From the NCBI GenBank assembly GCA_009602725.1, contig WELB01000129.1, positions 301,566 through 338,949 on the forward strand: a DNA stretch of 37,384 nt. Reading direction: 5' to 3'. The DNA is from Spirogloea muscicola (taxonomy: Eukaryota; Streptophyta; Zygnematophyceae; Spirogloeales; Spirogloeaceae). Numbering within the stretch: the stretch's first letter is position 1; each line of letters starts with the position of its first letter. A model generated the notes under the pieces. The model made no database searches. It was not told the DNA's origin and saw nothing but the letters and a program-made list of their open reading frames with translations. The translations under genes were made by a program, and so were the position numbers. Positions 1-10,862 of the stretch are shown piece by piece.

Positions 1-139
1 TCCTCCTCCGCCTCCCTTCCTCTCTCCCTGTCTCCCCACCCCCCCTGTCCTCGCCCTCCGCCCTCCCCATTCTTCCTGTCCCCTCTTTTCCTGCACACTT
101 GCTCGATCGCTTACTTGCTCGCACCGCCTCGATTCACAG
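1..139 (+). other. 3' end of an intron
   Basis: The stretch is almost pure pyrimidine on the + strand for about 100 bases and then ends in TTCACAG at 133-139, a good 3' splice site. It therefore looks like the tail of an intron whose upstream exon lies outside the window. No reading frame in it looks coding. Confidence 0.55.
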
Positions 140-1330
140 CTGCTCTTGGAGGCTGCAAGTGGCGGCGGCGGACTGGTGCCGGTCCCCTTACAGGTGCTGG
201 TGGACACGGGTGTACAAGGCGTGGTGGTGCCGGCGCTTGCTGCCGACATGTCATTTGTAGTCGCAGGGCCGCTGATGAACGCACAGGTGCGGTGGTCCAT
301 GGCGCCTGGCCTCCCGGCGGCGTTCACTCCTGCCGACGCTGCGCCGCCGCCGCCAGCCTATGCTGGCGAGCGCCTGCGCCCTGACGGCGCTGTTGGCAGC
401 ACCTCTGAGGAGCTCTCGGTGGCGGCTGGCACGATGCTGCGGGCAGCGGGGCTCATCGGCCGGGTCATGCAGCTGCACACGGCAGCGACTGCGGCGGCTG
501 CTGCACCGGCTGCCAGCCCGCTCATCTGGGAGGCCTCCACTGCTGATCGGCGGAGCTCGGAGGCTGCGGCAGGGCCGCCAGCCTATGGCGCCGGCAATGA
601 CGCCGTGGAGCTGCTATCTCGCGCCACGGGCCGTGGTGGCGCCGGCGTGTACCCGCTTCTCAACCGCGCCGCGGCCATGGCTGGCTTCGCCGCCTTTGCC
701 GAGGCGTTGGCATCCTTTGGGCGCCCCCGCAAGAGGCCCGCCGGCAGCTGTGATGACGCTCGCAAGGCGATCAGCAGTGGCGGCGACAACATCGGAGGCA
801 ACACCGCGGCCATGGCGGACACCGACCTCTGCTCGCCGGCAGACGAGTTCATCGAGTACCTGAGACAGCGGCCATGGCGGCGGGCGCCGGGCCCCCGCCG
901 CAAGGCAGACCCGGTCGCTGCCTTCCGGCGGCGCCTGTCCCTGGCGGTCGCTGAGCACCGCCGCAGCGGCAGCGGCCGCATGCCTTACGTCCCGACAGAG
1001 ACCTGCCGTGTACTACGTGACATCGCCGCCGCGGCACGGGGCCTCGACAGCGATGTGGACGGCGACGTGCCGCCCGGCGCAGAGGGCGAAGATGGCCACT
1101 GCATCGACAGCCAGGAGCTGCCGGCATGGGAGGCGCGCCAGGTTGCTGAGCGGCTGCGCGCCGCGTGGCCAGCCTGGCCGTCCGGCAGCGAGCCCTGGCG
1201 GTGCTGCTCCCACGCAGTCGCCGTGCTCGAGCGCCTTCGCCGGCAGCATCCGCTGCCGCTCATTGCCAAAGCCACAGCCCTGGCCGCTGCTGCGGCTGCG
1301 CAGCCACTGCCTGCACTGACGCACTCCTGA
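140..1330 (+). CDS. Terminal exon of an unrecognised GC-rich protein
   Basis: An open frame of about 397 codons runs from the acceptor TTCACAG to a TGA at 1328-1330. There is no ATG near its start, so it is read as the last exon of a gene that begins upstream. The protein is rich in Ala, Arg, Gly and Pro. It has a short hydrophobic stretch near the start (VPLQVLVDTGVQGVVVPAL), a low-complexity Ala run around residue 120, and a more structured C-terminal third with acidic and Arg-rich helices (for example ADEFIEYLRQRPWRR and EARQVAERLRAAWPAW). I recognise no domain. GC-rich DNA can stay open by chance, and other frames here are also long, but the length, the splice site and the changing amino-acid character favour a real exon. 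Its function is unknown. Confidence 0.5.
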   Translation: MLLEAASGGGGLVPVPLQVLVDTGVQGVVVPALAADMSFVVAGPLMNAQVRWSMAPGLPAAFTPADAAPPPPAYAGERLRPDGAVGSTSEELSVAAGTMLRAAGLIGRVMQLHTAATAAAAAPAASPLIWEASTADRRSSEAAAGPPAYGAGNDAVELLSRATGRGGAGVYPLLNRAAAMAGFAAFAEALASFGRPRKRPAGSCDDARKAISSGGDNIGGNTAAMADTDLCSPADEFIEYLRQRPWRRAPGPRRKADPVAAFRRRLSLAVAEHRRSGSGRMPYVPTETCRVLRDIAAAARGLDSDVDGDVPPGAEGEDGHCIDSQELPAWEARQVAERLRAAWPAWPSGSEPWRCCSHAVAVLERLRRQHPLPLIAKATALAAAAAAQPLPALTHS

Positions 1331-2417
1331 CCCACCGCCAAACGCCAGAAGCTAGAGCGTGCCATGGAGCAAGGTCCCATGTACAACCATGGCTTGCTCA
1401 CATTCGGGTCTCAGACTCCCGCTGCACACTCACCGCGGGAGGTGCAAGCGCCAATCTGGCCTGAGAGACTTCATGAGCCACTTCGGCTGGGCCAAGATGA
1501 GGAGGGCCCGCTGCCAGCAATGGCCCTGTATCTTCATGATTGGCCCCTATTTGTACATAAGAGTAGCGTCGTCACATGTACCAGTCACTCCAATTATTCC
1601 ACAAATTCCAGGCTACAGTGGCTTTTGCGCTAGACATAGCTAGGCTACTAAATTGACACTAGAGGTTTTCCCTCATTCGCCTTGCTGACATCGACAGCTA
1701 CGAGAAGCCTGCACCAAGCGGTCCGGTTGGCAAAGGTCACTGCAAAGGCATGTTGGCCCGCCACTAGGCACCTAGAGACAGTCCAGCCTCATGTGCCTAG
1801 GCTAAGACACCAGCGAGTGGCAAATGTGTCACAAATTGCTGTCTGGCGCAAAGAGATTCACATATGGTGCAGCTCCACCCTTGCTCAGTCGCTCGTGACG
1901 AGTTCCTCTGCTTGTGTTTGCATGACAATGCCATCACATTTTGTATATGCCTGACCTTGGCTACTCGATACGCCACTCCCCTCTGCTGCATCTGGACTCT
2001 CTGACGGTAATCTCTATGCAGATGATCCTCGGTGCTCAGCCCATTCATACCTGTTCATTCAAAACACAGTACTTAATAATCATTGGGTTGCACCACGCTT
2101 ATTGCTCGGTATCCTCTTTCAATAGCCCTTCTTGGACAGAGGCCCGGTCCCTGATGATTTGTAAGTTCCTTAGCTCCTTCGCAGTGTGCTCTGCCTGCCT
2201 TGCGCTGCCGCCGAAGCATTTTGCGGAGCACGCCGCGTGTTTGGAACACGCCTTGGAGGAGCATGCACAAGATGAGCGGTGGCCCAATGAAGATGAAGGT
2301 GCTGTGCCACAGAGGGCCCAGCTGAGGATCGTCGGCCACTATGGCCGAGCACAGAGGTCAAGTGAATGCGACCACGAAGCTGCCGAACCGCGACCACGAA
2401 GTTGCCGAATTGTCGAA
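1331..2417. other. Intergenic, nothing recognised
   Basis: The composition drops to moderate GC after the stop at 1330. Only short open frames without familiar motifs are present. It probably holds the 3' untranslated region of the preceding gene, then spacer. I see no RNA gene and no repeat of the family found further on. Confidence 0.5.
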
Positions 2418-2602
2418 GAAGTAAGCTCTTCCAAAGGGGGCGAGAGCTGTGGAGAGCCAGCCCGGAAAGAGGAGAGAGAAAAAGCGCTTCCAGGAGAGGG
2501 CGGTGGCTGTGAGAGGCCAGCCCAGAAGAAAGAATGAACAGAGTTCAAAGGGGCCAGAGAAGCTCTGAAGCACACAGTGAACCAAGTAGCCAGAAAGAAC
2601 AA
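2418..2602 (-). repeat. Two retroelement 3'-UTR fragments, minus strand
   Basis: Read on the minus strand, the stretch holds two successive copies of the motif found across the window: a run like TTCATTCTTT, then GGGCTGGC with a complementary arm, then a CCGCCCTCTCCTGG or CGCCCCC segment and TTCTT. The doubling in one orientation suggests nested or tandem insertions. It belongs to the family described at 10552-10862. Confidence 0.6.
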
Positions 2603-2708
2603 TTAAGGTCCGAAGGTCCGAAAGGGGAGGAATGCTCTTCTTTGTGGCACTGAATCACTGGCAGCGGAGGGAGGCATGATGTTAGAAAGTGAGGTAGAAG
2701 AGGTGGGG

Positions 2709-2935
2709 CCGCAGGAACTGGCTCTGTCCAGGGGACCCACTTCCAGGACCCTAGCCTCTCTGATTTGCGGCTGCTTAGCAGGGGTTACTGAGTGATTTGT
2801 AGCTGCTTTCTTTCTTTGTCTGCTTTGGTTTCTTAGCGCTTCCTCTGGCTTCCTCTGGCCCCCTTCTCGTTCTTTGTTCATTCTTTTTTGGGCTGGCTTG
2901 TCCAGCCCCTATCCTCAATGGGCGAGCCCTTTCTT
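2709..2935 (+). mobile_element. 5'-truncated retroelement copy (C-terminal tail plus 3' UTR)
   Basis: The frame at 2759-2791 encodes S-D-L-R-L-L-S-R-G-Y and a stop, the tail shared by many copies in this window. After the stop come GTGATTTGTAGCTGC, TTAGCGCTTCC, CTGGCCCCCTTC, TTCATTCTTTTTTGGGCTGG, CCAGCCCCTATCCTCAATGG and GGCGAGCCCTTTCTT. The order matches the copies at 10552-10862 and 24420-24640. An undetermined base (N) falls at 2936, at the end of the motif. Confidence 0.7.
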
Positions 2936-3264
2936 NTCAGGGTGGGTGGGAGGCCGCAGGGAGACCAAGCCGCGCACTTTGACGCCCGGGTGGACAGGCC
3001 GAGGTTGGCCAACTGCAACTCAAAGGTGATGGAGGCAGATGGGGGCAAGGGCAAGGGGGGAAGGGTGAACAGCCAGCAGCCTCGGGCTTCTGGGCCCCTT
3101 CTTCGCCCGACGGCCGCCGCCCCCTCAGGCGATGCTCAACCGTCGTCCGCCCAGGTGAGCTCTTCCAATCTCTTCTTCTTTCTTCCAATCTCCCTCTGCA
3201 CCGTCTTGTACTTCTTAGTGTACTACACTTCAAAGTACTACACTACATTCTTTCTTTGGCTTTG
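2936..3264. other. Intergenic spacer, nothing recognised
   Basis: A GC-rich half (about 2940-3155) is followed by a pyrimidine-rich AT half containing a small repeated CTTCCAATCTC motif and a repeated GTACTACACT motif. No gene is supported. Confidence 0.4.
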
Positions 3265-3335
3265 AACATTGTCCATTCTTTTTGGGTTGGCTTTGCCAGC
3301 CCCTCTTCTCTATGGGCGGGCACTTCCTTCCAAAG
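3265..3335 (+). repeat. Retroelement 3'-end fragment
   Basis: The copy contains GTCCATTCTTTTTGGGTTGG, then CTTTGCCAGCCCC and TATGGGCGGGCACTTCCTT. It is the same stem-loop plus GGGCGAGC-like element seen elsewhere, with one substitution in the left arm (GGGTTGGC). It lies about 290 bases upstream of the first recognisable legumain exon. Confidence 0.6.
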
Positions 3336-3434
3336 CAAGTGGCTCTCCCCAACTAGCCCGACTGTTGTTGGGAACAGCCCAAAGCGGGGCTACAGCCTGA
3401 CGGGCTAAGCACCGAAGCCCGCCCGGCCCCGACC

Positions 3435-3479
3435 TTGCTGGCTCTCGCCACCGCCTTCCCCGCCGCCGCCTTCGCCGCT

Positions 3480-3514
<35 letters not shown>

Positions 3515-3621
3515 ATCCGTCGTCGTCGCCGCCGCCGCATCCGTCGTCGTCGCCGAGCTCTCGCCTGCCCAAGTTGCGGTTATGGCTGTCGGCTCAGCTG
3601 AGGCCGCTTGGGAAAGCGCAG
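3435..3621 (+). pseudogene. Probable damaged N-terminal part of legumain
   Basis: One open frame encodes an Ala/Val-rich signal-like stretch from GCC/GTC repeats (3474-3560), then [15 protein letters not shown]. Legumains have a strand WAVLVAGS at this point, followed about nine residues later by the block that opens the next feature, so this looks like a diverged version of it. However, it ends in frame 3 while the next block is in frame 1. Twenty-five bases separate GS from ADV where the family would need 27. So there is either a two-base deletion or assembly error, or the true first exon is missing and 3620-3621 (AG) is a 3' splice site. No ATG begins this frame. Confidence 0.4.
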
Positions 3622-6290
3622 GCGGACGTGTGCCACGCGTACCAGCTGCTGAGGAAGAACGGCCTCAAGGACGAGAACATCGTGGTGTTCATGTTCGACG
3701 ACATCGCCGCCTGCCCCGACAACCCGCGCCCCGGCCAGATCATCAACCGCCCCGACGGGCCCGACCTCTACGCGGGCGTGCCCAAGGTGAGGACCGCTTT
3801 GCCAAAAACCCAAAACCTTCGCTCAGGTGCCGCGGTGCACAGTGAGTGCGACTCATGACATCTTGCAAGCGAAGGTCAAATAATTGCTTTCGGCGCTGGC
3901 AACGTATGCCAAGAGTGCAGCTAGACTGAACTGACAAGGCGGCGGCGGCGGCGGTGGCGCGTAGGACTACACGGGCGAGGCCGTGAACGTGAACAACTTC
4001 ATCGCAGCACTGGTGGGCAACTCGTCTGCGACCGTCGGCGGCAGTGGCAAGGTCGTTGCCAGCGGGCCTGACGACCATGTATTCGTGTTCTACACCGACC
4101 ACGGCGGGCCTGGCATCCTGGGTCTGTCCCTGCGACCTTTGATTTCGTGCACAAGCTATACGACGTCCAAAGGAAATGGCACAATCTGACATTAACCATG
4201 GTTGCTGGAGAGTGGCGCTGCAGGCATGCCCACGGTGCCGTACCTCTTTGCAAATGACGTGGTCAGTGCGCTCCACAAGAAGCACGACGCCAAGGGCTTC
4301 AAGGAGCTGGTATCATCCCGTGCGCCTCATGCAGGACTATTTGGTCACTCTACTTGACAGCCCAGCCCAGAGGCTCACCAGCATGTCTCATGCCAATGAG
4401 ATTTCCCTTGAGCTCCATGCAGGTTTTCTACTTGGAAGCGTGCGAGAGTGGCAGCATCTTCGACGGCGTGCTGCCAAGCAACATCAGCGTGTTTGCCACT
4501 ACTGCTGCAAATGCAGTGGAGAGCAGCTGGGGCACGTACTGCCCAGGCATGATCCCGGGACCGCCGCCGGGGTTCATGACCTGCCTTGGGGACCTCTACA
4601 GCGTTGCCTGGATGGAGGACAGGTCAGTGTTGTGGCCCTCTTTTCTTGCTTCAGACACATTTACTTTGAAAGAGTTGCTCATGTAAGATGAATACAGACG
4701 AAGTGAAAAAGATGACAAGTGAAATAGATAAGCTGCTGTTGAGATTCTTCTTAAGGCAAACAGCTAGGGAGCTCACTGCTGCAAGTTGCTGCTGGCAGCG
4801 ACATCCACAACCTGAAGAAGGAGACATTGCTCGACCAGTACAAGATTGTAAGTCCCCCAAGTGTCTTGCGTGTCGACTGTCGAGCAGGCGAAGCTCTGAG
4901 CTGGTCCTGATCAGATGTGGATCCTGGTGGTGCTTATTTTCCTTCTTCTTGTCGTTGCCATGGTATATAGAAAGGCACGAACTTTAGAGGTGCCAAGCTC
5001 TTCTTCTTGTAATAAGGTGCCAAGCTCTTCTCCTCGTACTTAGTGAGAGTCTGGTCTTGAGGAGCACCTGCAGGTGAAAGATCGGACTTCCAACCACAAC
5101 ACCTACGAGGCAGGCTCGCACGTCATGATGTACGGAAACATGAGCATCGACATCGAGCAGGTGGCCATCTACATTGGCTCGGACCCGCTCAACGACGACG
5201 CCCCGTCTGCAGAGGTTCCTGAGGACTCCGCCTCCTCCAACGACCTCTGGAAGATTGGTGCGGCCCTCAGCGCTGGTCAGCTGCTGTACTACAGCAGGGT
5301 GAAGGCCAATGGCGTCGATCAGAGAGACGCTGAACTCGTCTATCACTACTACAAGGTCAGTTGAGGCGCCAGCTCACTTCATTGTCCAGCTTTCTTTTAC
5401 CACATAGTACTGCACCACTTTTGTTGACACCAGATAGAGGGAGTTGGCTTTTTACTACTGTACACTATTGCAATTGTTTCAATGATAAAGGTCTTGGTCA
5501 TGAAAATGGCTTCATCTATGAGGACATGAGTGCATGTTGAGATGCTCCTGGTTACTTGCACAGTACGTCTTGCTTCTTGCAATGTTGTTGAGGCGTGCAT
5601 TATGGCTGGCACGATCAGCTACTTCATGTTGCGGTGCACGCCGTCTTGATACTGCAGTACATGGGCGCCAAGGAGGGCACAGAGGAGAAGAGCCGTTCAC
5701 TGTCCGAGCTTGACAATGTGATATCAACTCGCCGCCACCTTGACCACTCTGTGGAGATGCTTGGCGACCTGCTCTTTGGCAGTGCCAACACGCTCTCGCC
5801 CTCAAACATCGTGAGGCCACCGGGGCAGCCTCTGGTGGATGATTGGGACTGCCTCAAACTCATGGTTGGTTGTCTGCCTTGCATCTCATCACCCCATCTA
5901 TTGTTCTGCATCCCTGGTCCATGACTTGTCGTCCCAACCAATGCCTCTACACTTGTAGTAGTCTCTTCCTCTTCCCGGTTGCTCACTCTTACTCTTGTGC
6001 TTGCTCGCTAGCTAGATTTCATGCAGGCCAGTACCCACAATGTTATTGTCAGACTTGTTGCTGCCCTGGAGAGCATTGCCAGCTAAACCTATAGCATTCT
6101 GGTACAGGTGCGCGCATATGAGGGGGAGTGCGGGCCACTTACGCAATATGGCATGAAGCACACTCGGACCTTTGCGAATCTCTGCAATGCGGGAGTCTGG
6201 CCCGAGAAGGTTGCGGCTTTTGCTGGGGAGGTCTGCCAGACAGCTTCATGGCAGAGGCAGCCAGTGCGGGATGGCCGCTTCAGTGCTTAA
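3622..6290 (+). CDS. Legumain / vacuolar processing enzyme (peptidase C13), 8 exons, N-terminus unresolved
   Basis: An asparaginyl endopeptidase of the vacuole that matures proproteins after Asn. Exons are 3622-3786, 3965-4121, 4224-4309, 4423-4622, 4799-4847, 5074-5355, 5658-5864 and 6108-6290. All junctions are GT-AG and phases match throughout. Exon 1 opens with [20 protein letters not shown] and continues through the family block [10 protein letters not shown]. Exon 2 holds the catalytic His in [14 protein letters not shown]. Exon 4 holds the catalytic Cys in [15 protein letters not shown]. Exon 5 ([17 protein letters not shown]) is typical. Exons 7-8 form the C-terminal prodomain (LSAM), with the conserved cysteines in [15 protein letters not shown] and GEVCQ. 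Both catalytic residues are intact. The start, signal peptide and first strand are not resolved (see 3435-3621). It converges on the farnesyl diphosphate synthase gene. Confidence 0.93.
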
Positions 6291-6756
6291 GCCAGAGTAC
6301 GGAGGGCTCTCTGTGACCTTCTGAGTACTGGTGGTCATCTGCTGCAGATACTGCTGCTGTGTACAAGTCTTTCGGCTCACTGCGCATCTTGGCCTTGTCA
6401 TTGAGTACCTTTAAGTTGCGCTTCAAGCAGGCTCTGCAGCGGTGATGCAGCTCGGAGTCTTGAGGGGCTTCCGTTTCTGCATGTAAATGCTTCACGACAG
6501 GGACATGACAGATTGCGCATGCTGTGGCCCTGCAAATGTTTTGTGTACATACATCATTCCCTTGTAATTTCTCTTTGACTTTCTTTGCCAAAAGCCCTCT
6601 GGTCAGAGTATCATGTGAAAATCCAGAGAGGAGCAACTTACAAAGGTATCAGCTGTTACGTTTTGGGTGCTTTACTGGGAGTTTATGCAATTCGACCTGC
6701 TTGTGTGTATGTCAGACACAAGCTTGGCGTGAAGGGTGCTTGGCAGGAAAAGATTG
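6291..6756. other. Shared 3' intergenic region between convergent genes
   Basis: The 466 bases separate the legumain stop from the farnesyl diphosphate synthase stop on the other strand. They must hold both 3' untranslated regions. A TTGTAATTT near 6560 includes TGTAA, the usual polyadenylation signal of many green algae, but one match of this length carries little weight. Confidence 0.4.
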
Positions 6757-9700
6757 TCATTTTCTTCTCTTGTAAATTTTGGCCAAGAAGGACTGGAGCA
6801 CATCCTGCAAACATGGAATAACGTGTTCATTGAGGCCATGTTTGAACCTTCTGTGCAAGAACAAAGTTGAAGCAACTCTCGCTAAGCATAATGGAGATCA
6901 TTGTTGAAGAGCATATGACCTGCAATGCGGGGCTCTCCTGGCTGCAAATTTGATGCTGCAACTTCTCATAGCTTTCGGCCTCAAATTGCGCAAATGCTTC
7001 CTGGAATGGCATGCATGTGGCAATCAGTGTCCAACTGTCCTAGTCCATGTGTCAGGGACTTCCTATGTACAAGCTAGGCGACAAGGACAGTAACTTACTA
7101 AAGCAGACCTACAAGCACCTTTTGTGTGTCAAAGATCTCAGCAGGACTTTGAGGTGACCCATCTCAAGCTCCTTGCAGATGACCTAGCAATAGCTTTATG
7201 TATACCTGAAGATGCAGGTCCTTATACATCTGCTTTACTTCTGCAACGAGCTCAGGACTGGGCTTTCCATATATTGCCTGGCACAGCAACTCAAAGGTAT
7301 GTTCAGCCTTGACATATCCAGAAGTGATTGACGAGGACACACGGACTTTAGCCATATTAGCAACTTGCAAAGGACCCTGCTGCCAATCCAACATGACCAC
7401 ATCGCACTGCCGTGATGAGCCTGTAAGCTTCTTGTGAAGCGGGCCACGTAACACAACAAAGACCTTGAAACGTTGCTTCTGCTCCACAGAGGCTCGCTGG
7501 AGAGCCTGTACTGCCAGCCACGAGCACTTTGTGTCCTCAATGTCCGTCCCCACCTGCTCACACTCAACAAATCAATGTCAGGGCATCAGCCATTTCAATG
7601 ACAACCACTAACGGTTGACCTGTTCTGTACGACCAAAGAGAAGAACATTAGATTTCCCAAGTTCTAGCTCAACTGCAGGTGGCATGGAGGCTGAGTGACG
7701 CATAACCTTGCCAATGGTTGCTGGATCACCAAAGCAATCCAAGTAATCATCCTGCAGTACCAGCAGGAAGTATGAGCTGGAAGCAGAAATCTGTCATTGA
7801 GAGGACACGTCCATATGACGTGACTTGAGCTTGTGAAGTCATGATCCTCACTTGCACTTGAAAGTAGGTGCCCATCTCTACCAGTATCCCTTTTGCTGCT
7901 TCAAAGAGGATGCTCTTCTCTTCTCCGGCCATGAGCAGTGCACAGGCGACCTGCAACAATATGGCATCTCGCATCATAAGGAAGATCAGTTTTGTCATAC
8001 AAGCAAGTCCCTTAGATTGTTGTCTACAACTGGTAGAAGGCGTGCAACAAGGCAATCTGAGAGACTACGAGGCAAAAACACAGTGCTTTAGTACCGGTAA
8101 GTAGAAGGAGTAATATGCTGTCTTGTGTTGAACAATATGAAGGTAGCTGCACGACCAGTGCAGAAGACCAAAGTTGTAAACGTGTGCCAGCTTCTTCTAT
8201 GTCAGTGAATCTACTGTGACATGGAAGCAATAAGTGCTCCAGGTCATGGACAGTCGACTTCCTCAACTTCACACTGCATCTTTGTAAGGTTCGCTCCTTC
8301 AATCCACTTTGCTACTCAAGAGAAGTTCAAGTCTTCAACAGCAATGATAGGTCAAGACTTGTGGGTTGACTCTCCCAGCAGCACCGCAAGTCCTAATATT
8401 GCAACCCTGAATCAAGCGTATGTAAGACTGACATCATCTTTGTCTCACGTAGGCATGGTGTACTTGGTGAGGTCCACTTCGCCAGCTGGAGTTGTGATCA
8501 AATCCAGCATCTGGCCTGATGCAGTCTGGTACGTCACCTGCACATCGCAGGTTGCACACATATCATACATTCATTTGCCACTTTGTCTGTCTTCCTGGCT
8601 TGTTCTTGCGCGTATAGTCAGCTGATCAGTCTTGGCTAGTCTTCTGAGAGGCGGACATGGACACGTGAGTCTGCAAGTGCAAACAGCCAACCTCGTTGAA
8701 GAGGTCAAGAAGGTTGACATAGTATGGCAAGGTTTTGAAGTGCTTCTTGAGTATGAGGAAGATGTGAGTGTTGAGGAGAATGGCATCGTTGATCGCTATC
8801 AGCTCCACCTGCATTGCAGGAGGTATAATGAGGTTCTCAACGACCTTGTCATTGGGTAAAATAATGAGATATCACTTTGCTCTGATGACCCTTGCCTCCT
8901 TGCTCGCTTTCTCCACCTCCACACCTCATTACTCGCTTCTTGTTGCTTCCGGCCTCTCCTCTTATGTGTCACCCCTACTATGGAAGCAGTTTGTTGTCCC
9001 ACATTCCACTGAGGGCGTAAGAAGTTCTATAACAAGGACAGCACCTGCTTGACGCGATACCAGCAAGGCTGCCCTCTGCGAGTGATAGAGTTGTCCATGA
9101 TGTCATCCATCACCAGGAAGAAGGCTTGAAGCTGCCATAGCTCGTCACAAGCTCAGATTACAATCTGGTTATACTTGCAGGTCGGCAAGCAACCCACGAC
9201 CAAGTATAGTTGCCTTTAGTCACTTGATCAGTATTCAAGGCAGACAGACTTAAGCACAGCTGTGCTTCCTGCACAGAAGTTTGCATGTACCCATTCAATG
9301 CACCAGCCAAGAGCTGCAGCTCTGAAAAAGTTCTCCTCCGAAAGAGCGGTCCCTCCTTGCAGGAGCTGGAGGCTGTCTACCACTGAGACGCCTCTGTTCA
9401 GCTTGCCTGCAAGAACACGAAAATTGTAGAACAATGTAGCCTTTTAAGCATACAGCATTGTCAAGAAGGGTGTGTCATTTCTGCGACACCAAGCTCCAGC
9501 TAAGTGAAGACGGTGCATGCAGGTTGGTCACATTCCGACTTCAGTTGAGATGAGAGGGCTGCCCAGCCGAACCTCCAGGCACATTGTAGTCCAGCATCTG
9601 CACACCAGGACAATCTTTTCTGCCCCATTAGTGACTGATTGAATCAGCAACAGTGACATCTCCTACCATATGGCGCATTGGCAAATAGCAGCGTTGGCGC

Positions 9701-10050
9701 ATTGGCAAGATTTCAAGTGCCGCGTGCTGGCAAGCGGGTAGTGCAACAAACTGCTGCAGACTGTGGACTTGCATGAGTCCCGGCCAGGCGCACCAGTCAC
9801 TCTGACTGCTACTGATCGCAGAGTGATCATCTCCGCGGAGCTTGTCTGTGATGTGCGCATGCAATGCGCGCGGCGCTCGTCTCAGGCGGCCACAGCACAG
9901 ACCACCGGGGCACACCTTCTCCACCCAGGCCCTGGACTCGAGGGTGTGCCGGAAGCTGGCCGAGTCCTGCAGCACGTCGGCCCTGAGCTGGTCGTAGACG
10001 GCACGGAACTCCGCCACGCCTTTGCTGCTGCCGCTCGGCGCCGCCGCCAT
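6757..10050 (-). CDS. FPS: Farnesyl diphosphate synthase, complete, 13 exons
   Basis: Condenses IPP with DMAPP and then GPP to farnesyl diphosphate, the precursor of sterols, squalene and prenyl groups. Exons, in reading order: 10050-9916, 9597-9573, 9406-9291, 9131-9045, 8808-8692, 8537-8449, 8146-8095, 7950-7852, 7751-7707, 7553-7464, 7277-7206, 7000-6920 and 6804-6757. They sum to 1056 bases (351 aa), and phases agree at all 12 junctions. The first aspartate-rich motif is in [17 protein letters not shown] (exon 4). The second is [15 protein letters not shown] (exon 9), followed by [13 protein letters not shown]. The C-terminus KIYKRRK is typical. Exon 2 is only 25 bases (MLDYNVPG plus one base). 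The ATG at 10050 gives [20 protein letters not shown], about the family start, with no obvious targeting peptide. Exons are less GC-rich than those of the neighbours. Length and motifs match ordinary eukaryotic enzymes. Confidence 0.96.
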
Positions 10051-10456
10051 CGCCGGGCCGCCGCCGTCGTCCTCTGCCGCGGCGCGATCGACGACACGGC
10101 GAGCAGATCAGCTCGGCGCGCAGCTCTCGGCCCGGCCTGCCAGTCTTCACGTTCTCGCGGGCTCGCTGGAGCGCTCGGCCTCACCTGCGCGTGGCTCCAG
10201 CCCCTGCTCGGGCCCTCCACCGCGCGCAGCGGCGTCGGTCATGGCGGCCATGGGCGCGGGGCGCTCGCGGGCACCTGCAGCGGAGCTTGGACCAGGAAGA
10301 TACAGCTCTTCCAATGGAAAAGAGAAGGCGCGCGGGGCGCATGAAAGGGAGGCCAATTCAAGCCAATACATTGTTCAGGAGAAGACTCAGGCAGAGTCGA
10401 GTGCAGACTAAACAATGCTACATAATACGGAGACCTAATCTAAGGTACCTAAGATG
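10051..10456. promoter_or_regulatory. GC-rich region upstream of farnesyl diphosphate synthase
   Basis: The 200 bases next to the start codon at 10050 are very rich in CpG and GCC runs. This suits a 5' untranslated region and core promoter on the minus strand. No TATA box stands out. Beyond about 10290 the composition falls, and the retroelement cluster begins at 10457. Confidence 0.35.
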
Positions 10457-10560
10457 ACATTAGTACCCACGGGTGAGCACAAACAAATCTGACAAGCTAA
10501 CTTGGGGAGCTGGAGCGCCGCCACGAAAGCCGGAGGCCTGACTTAGAGCGCGCCCTGCGC
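10457..10560 (-). mobile_element. Retroelement C-terminal tail fragment, minus strand
   Basis: On the minus strand the frame reads RALSQASGFRGGAPAP, then QVSLSDLFVLTRGY and a stop at 10460-10462. It matches the variant tail LSLSDMYVLTRGY at 26907-26945 (+), so this is a second subfamily of the same element. It lies back to back with the plus-strand copy that follows. Confidence 0.65.
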
Positions 10561-10862
10561 TGGCGCAAGTGTATCGAATGCGCCTGGCCGTCTCGCTGCA
10601 GAGGTCCATGGCCCGGGCGCTGCACCTTCGTGCCGGCAGAGCCCTCGCTGCTGCCTCTGGCTCTGGCCAGGGGACCCACTTCCAGGAGCCCAGCATCTCT
10701 GATCTGCGGCTGCTTAGCAGGGGTTACTGAGTGTCTCGTAGCAGCTTTGTTTCTGTTACTTAGCGCTTCCCCTGGCCCCCTTCTCGTACTCTGTTCATTC
10801 TTTTTCGGGCTGGTTGTTCCAGCCCCTATTCTCAATGGGCGAGCACTTTCTTCTTTCTTCTC
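10552..10862 (+). mobile_element. 5'-truncated retroelement copy, best reference for the family's 3' end
   Basis: The frame reads YRMRLAVSLQRSMARALHLR, AGRALAAASGSGQGTHFQEP and SISDLRLLSRGY, with its stop at 10728-10730. In larger copies the same tail follows an IYGGYG block. The 3' untranslated part has TTAGCGCTTCCCCTGGCCC, TTCATTCTTTTTCGGGCTGG, TTGTTCCAGCCCC and ATGGGCGAGCACTTTCTTC. I know the domain organisation (DV-[VL]-x-D motif, [FY]-P-x-A-[VM]-[DE], IYGG, then RLS-x-x-LQR) from C-terminal regions of eukaryotic reverse-transcriptase ORFs. No reverse transcriptase remains in this window. Confidence 0.7.

Noticed and set aside
360-1127. Several long overlapping open frames on both strands across the first exon region
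   Set aside because: They are shadows of very GC-rich DNA, which has few stop codons. Only the frame with a splice site and structured composition was kept.
3435-3845. 136-residue frame with a poly-Ala signal-like start that continues through the first legumain exon
   Set aside because: Beyond 3621 it is the wrong frame of a conserved legumain exon. Only the upstream part was kept, as a possible damaged N-terminus.
7852-8104. Plus-strand frames in the middle of the farnesyl diphosphate synthase gene
   Set aside because: They are antisense to confirmed exons 7 and 8.
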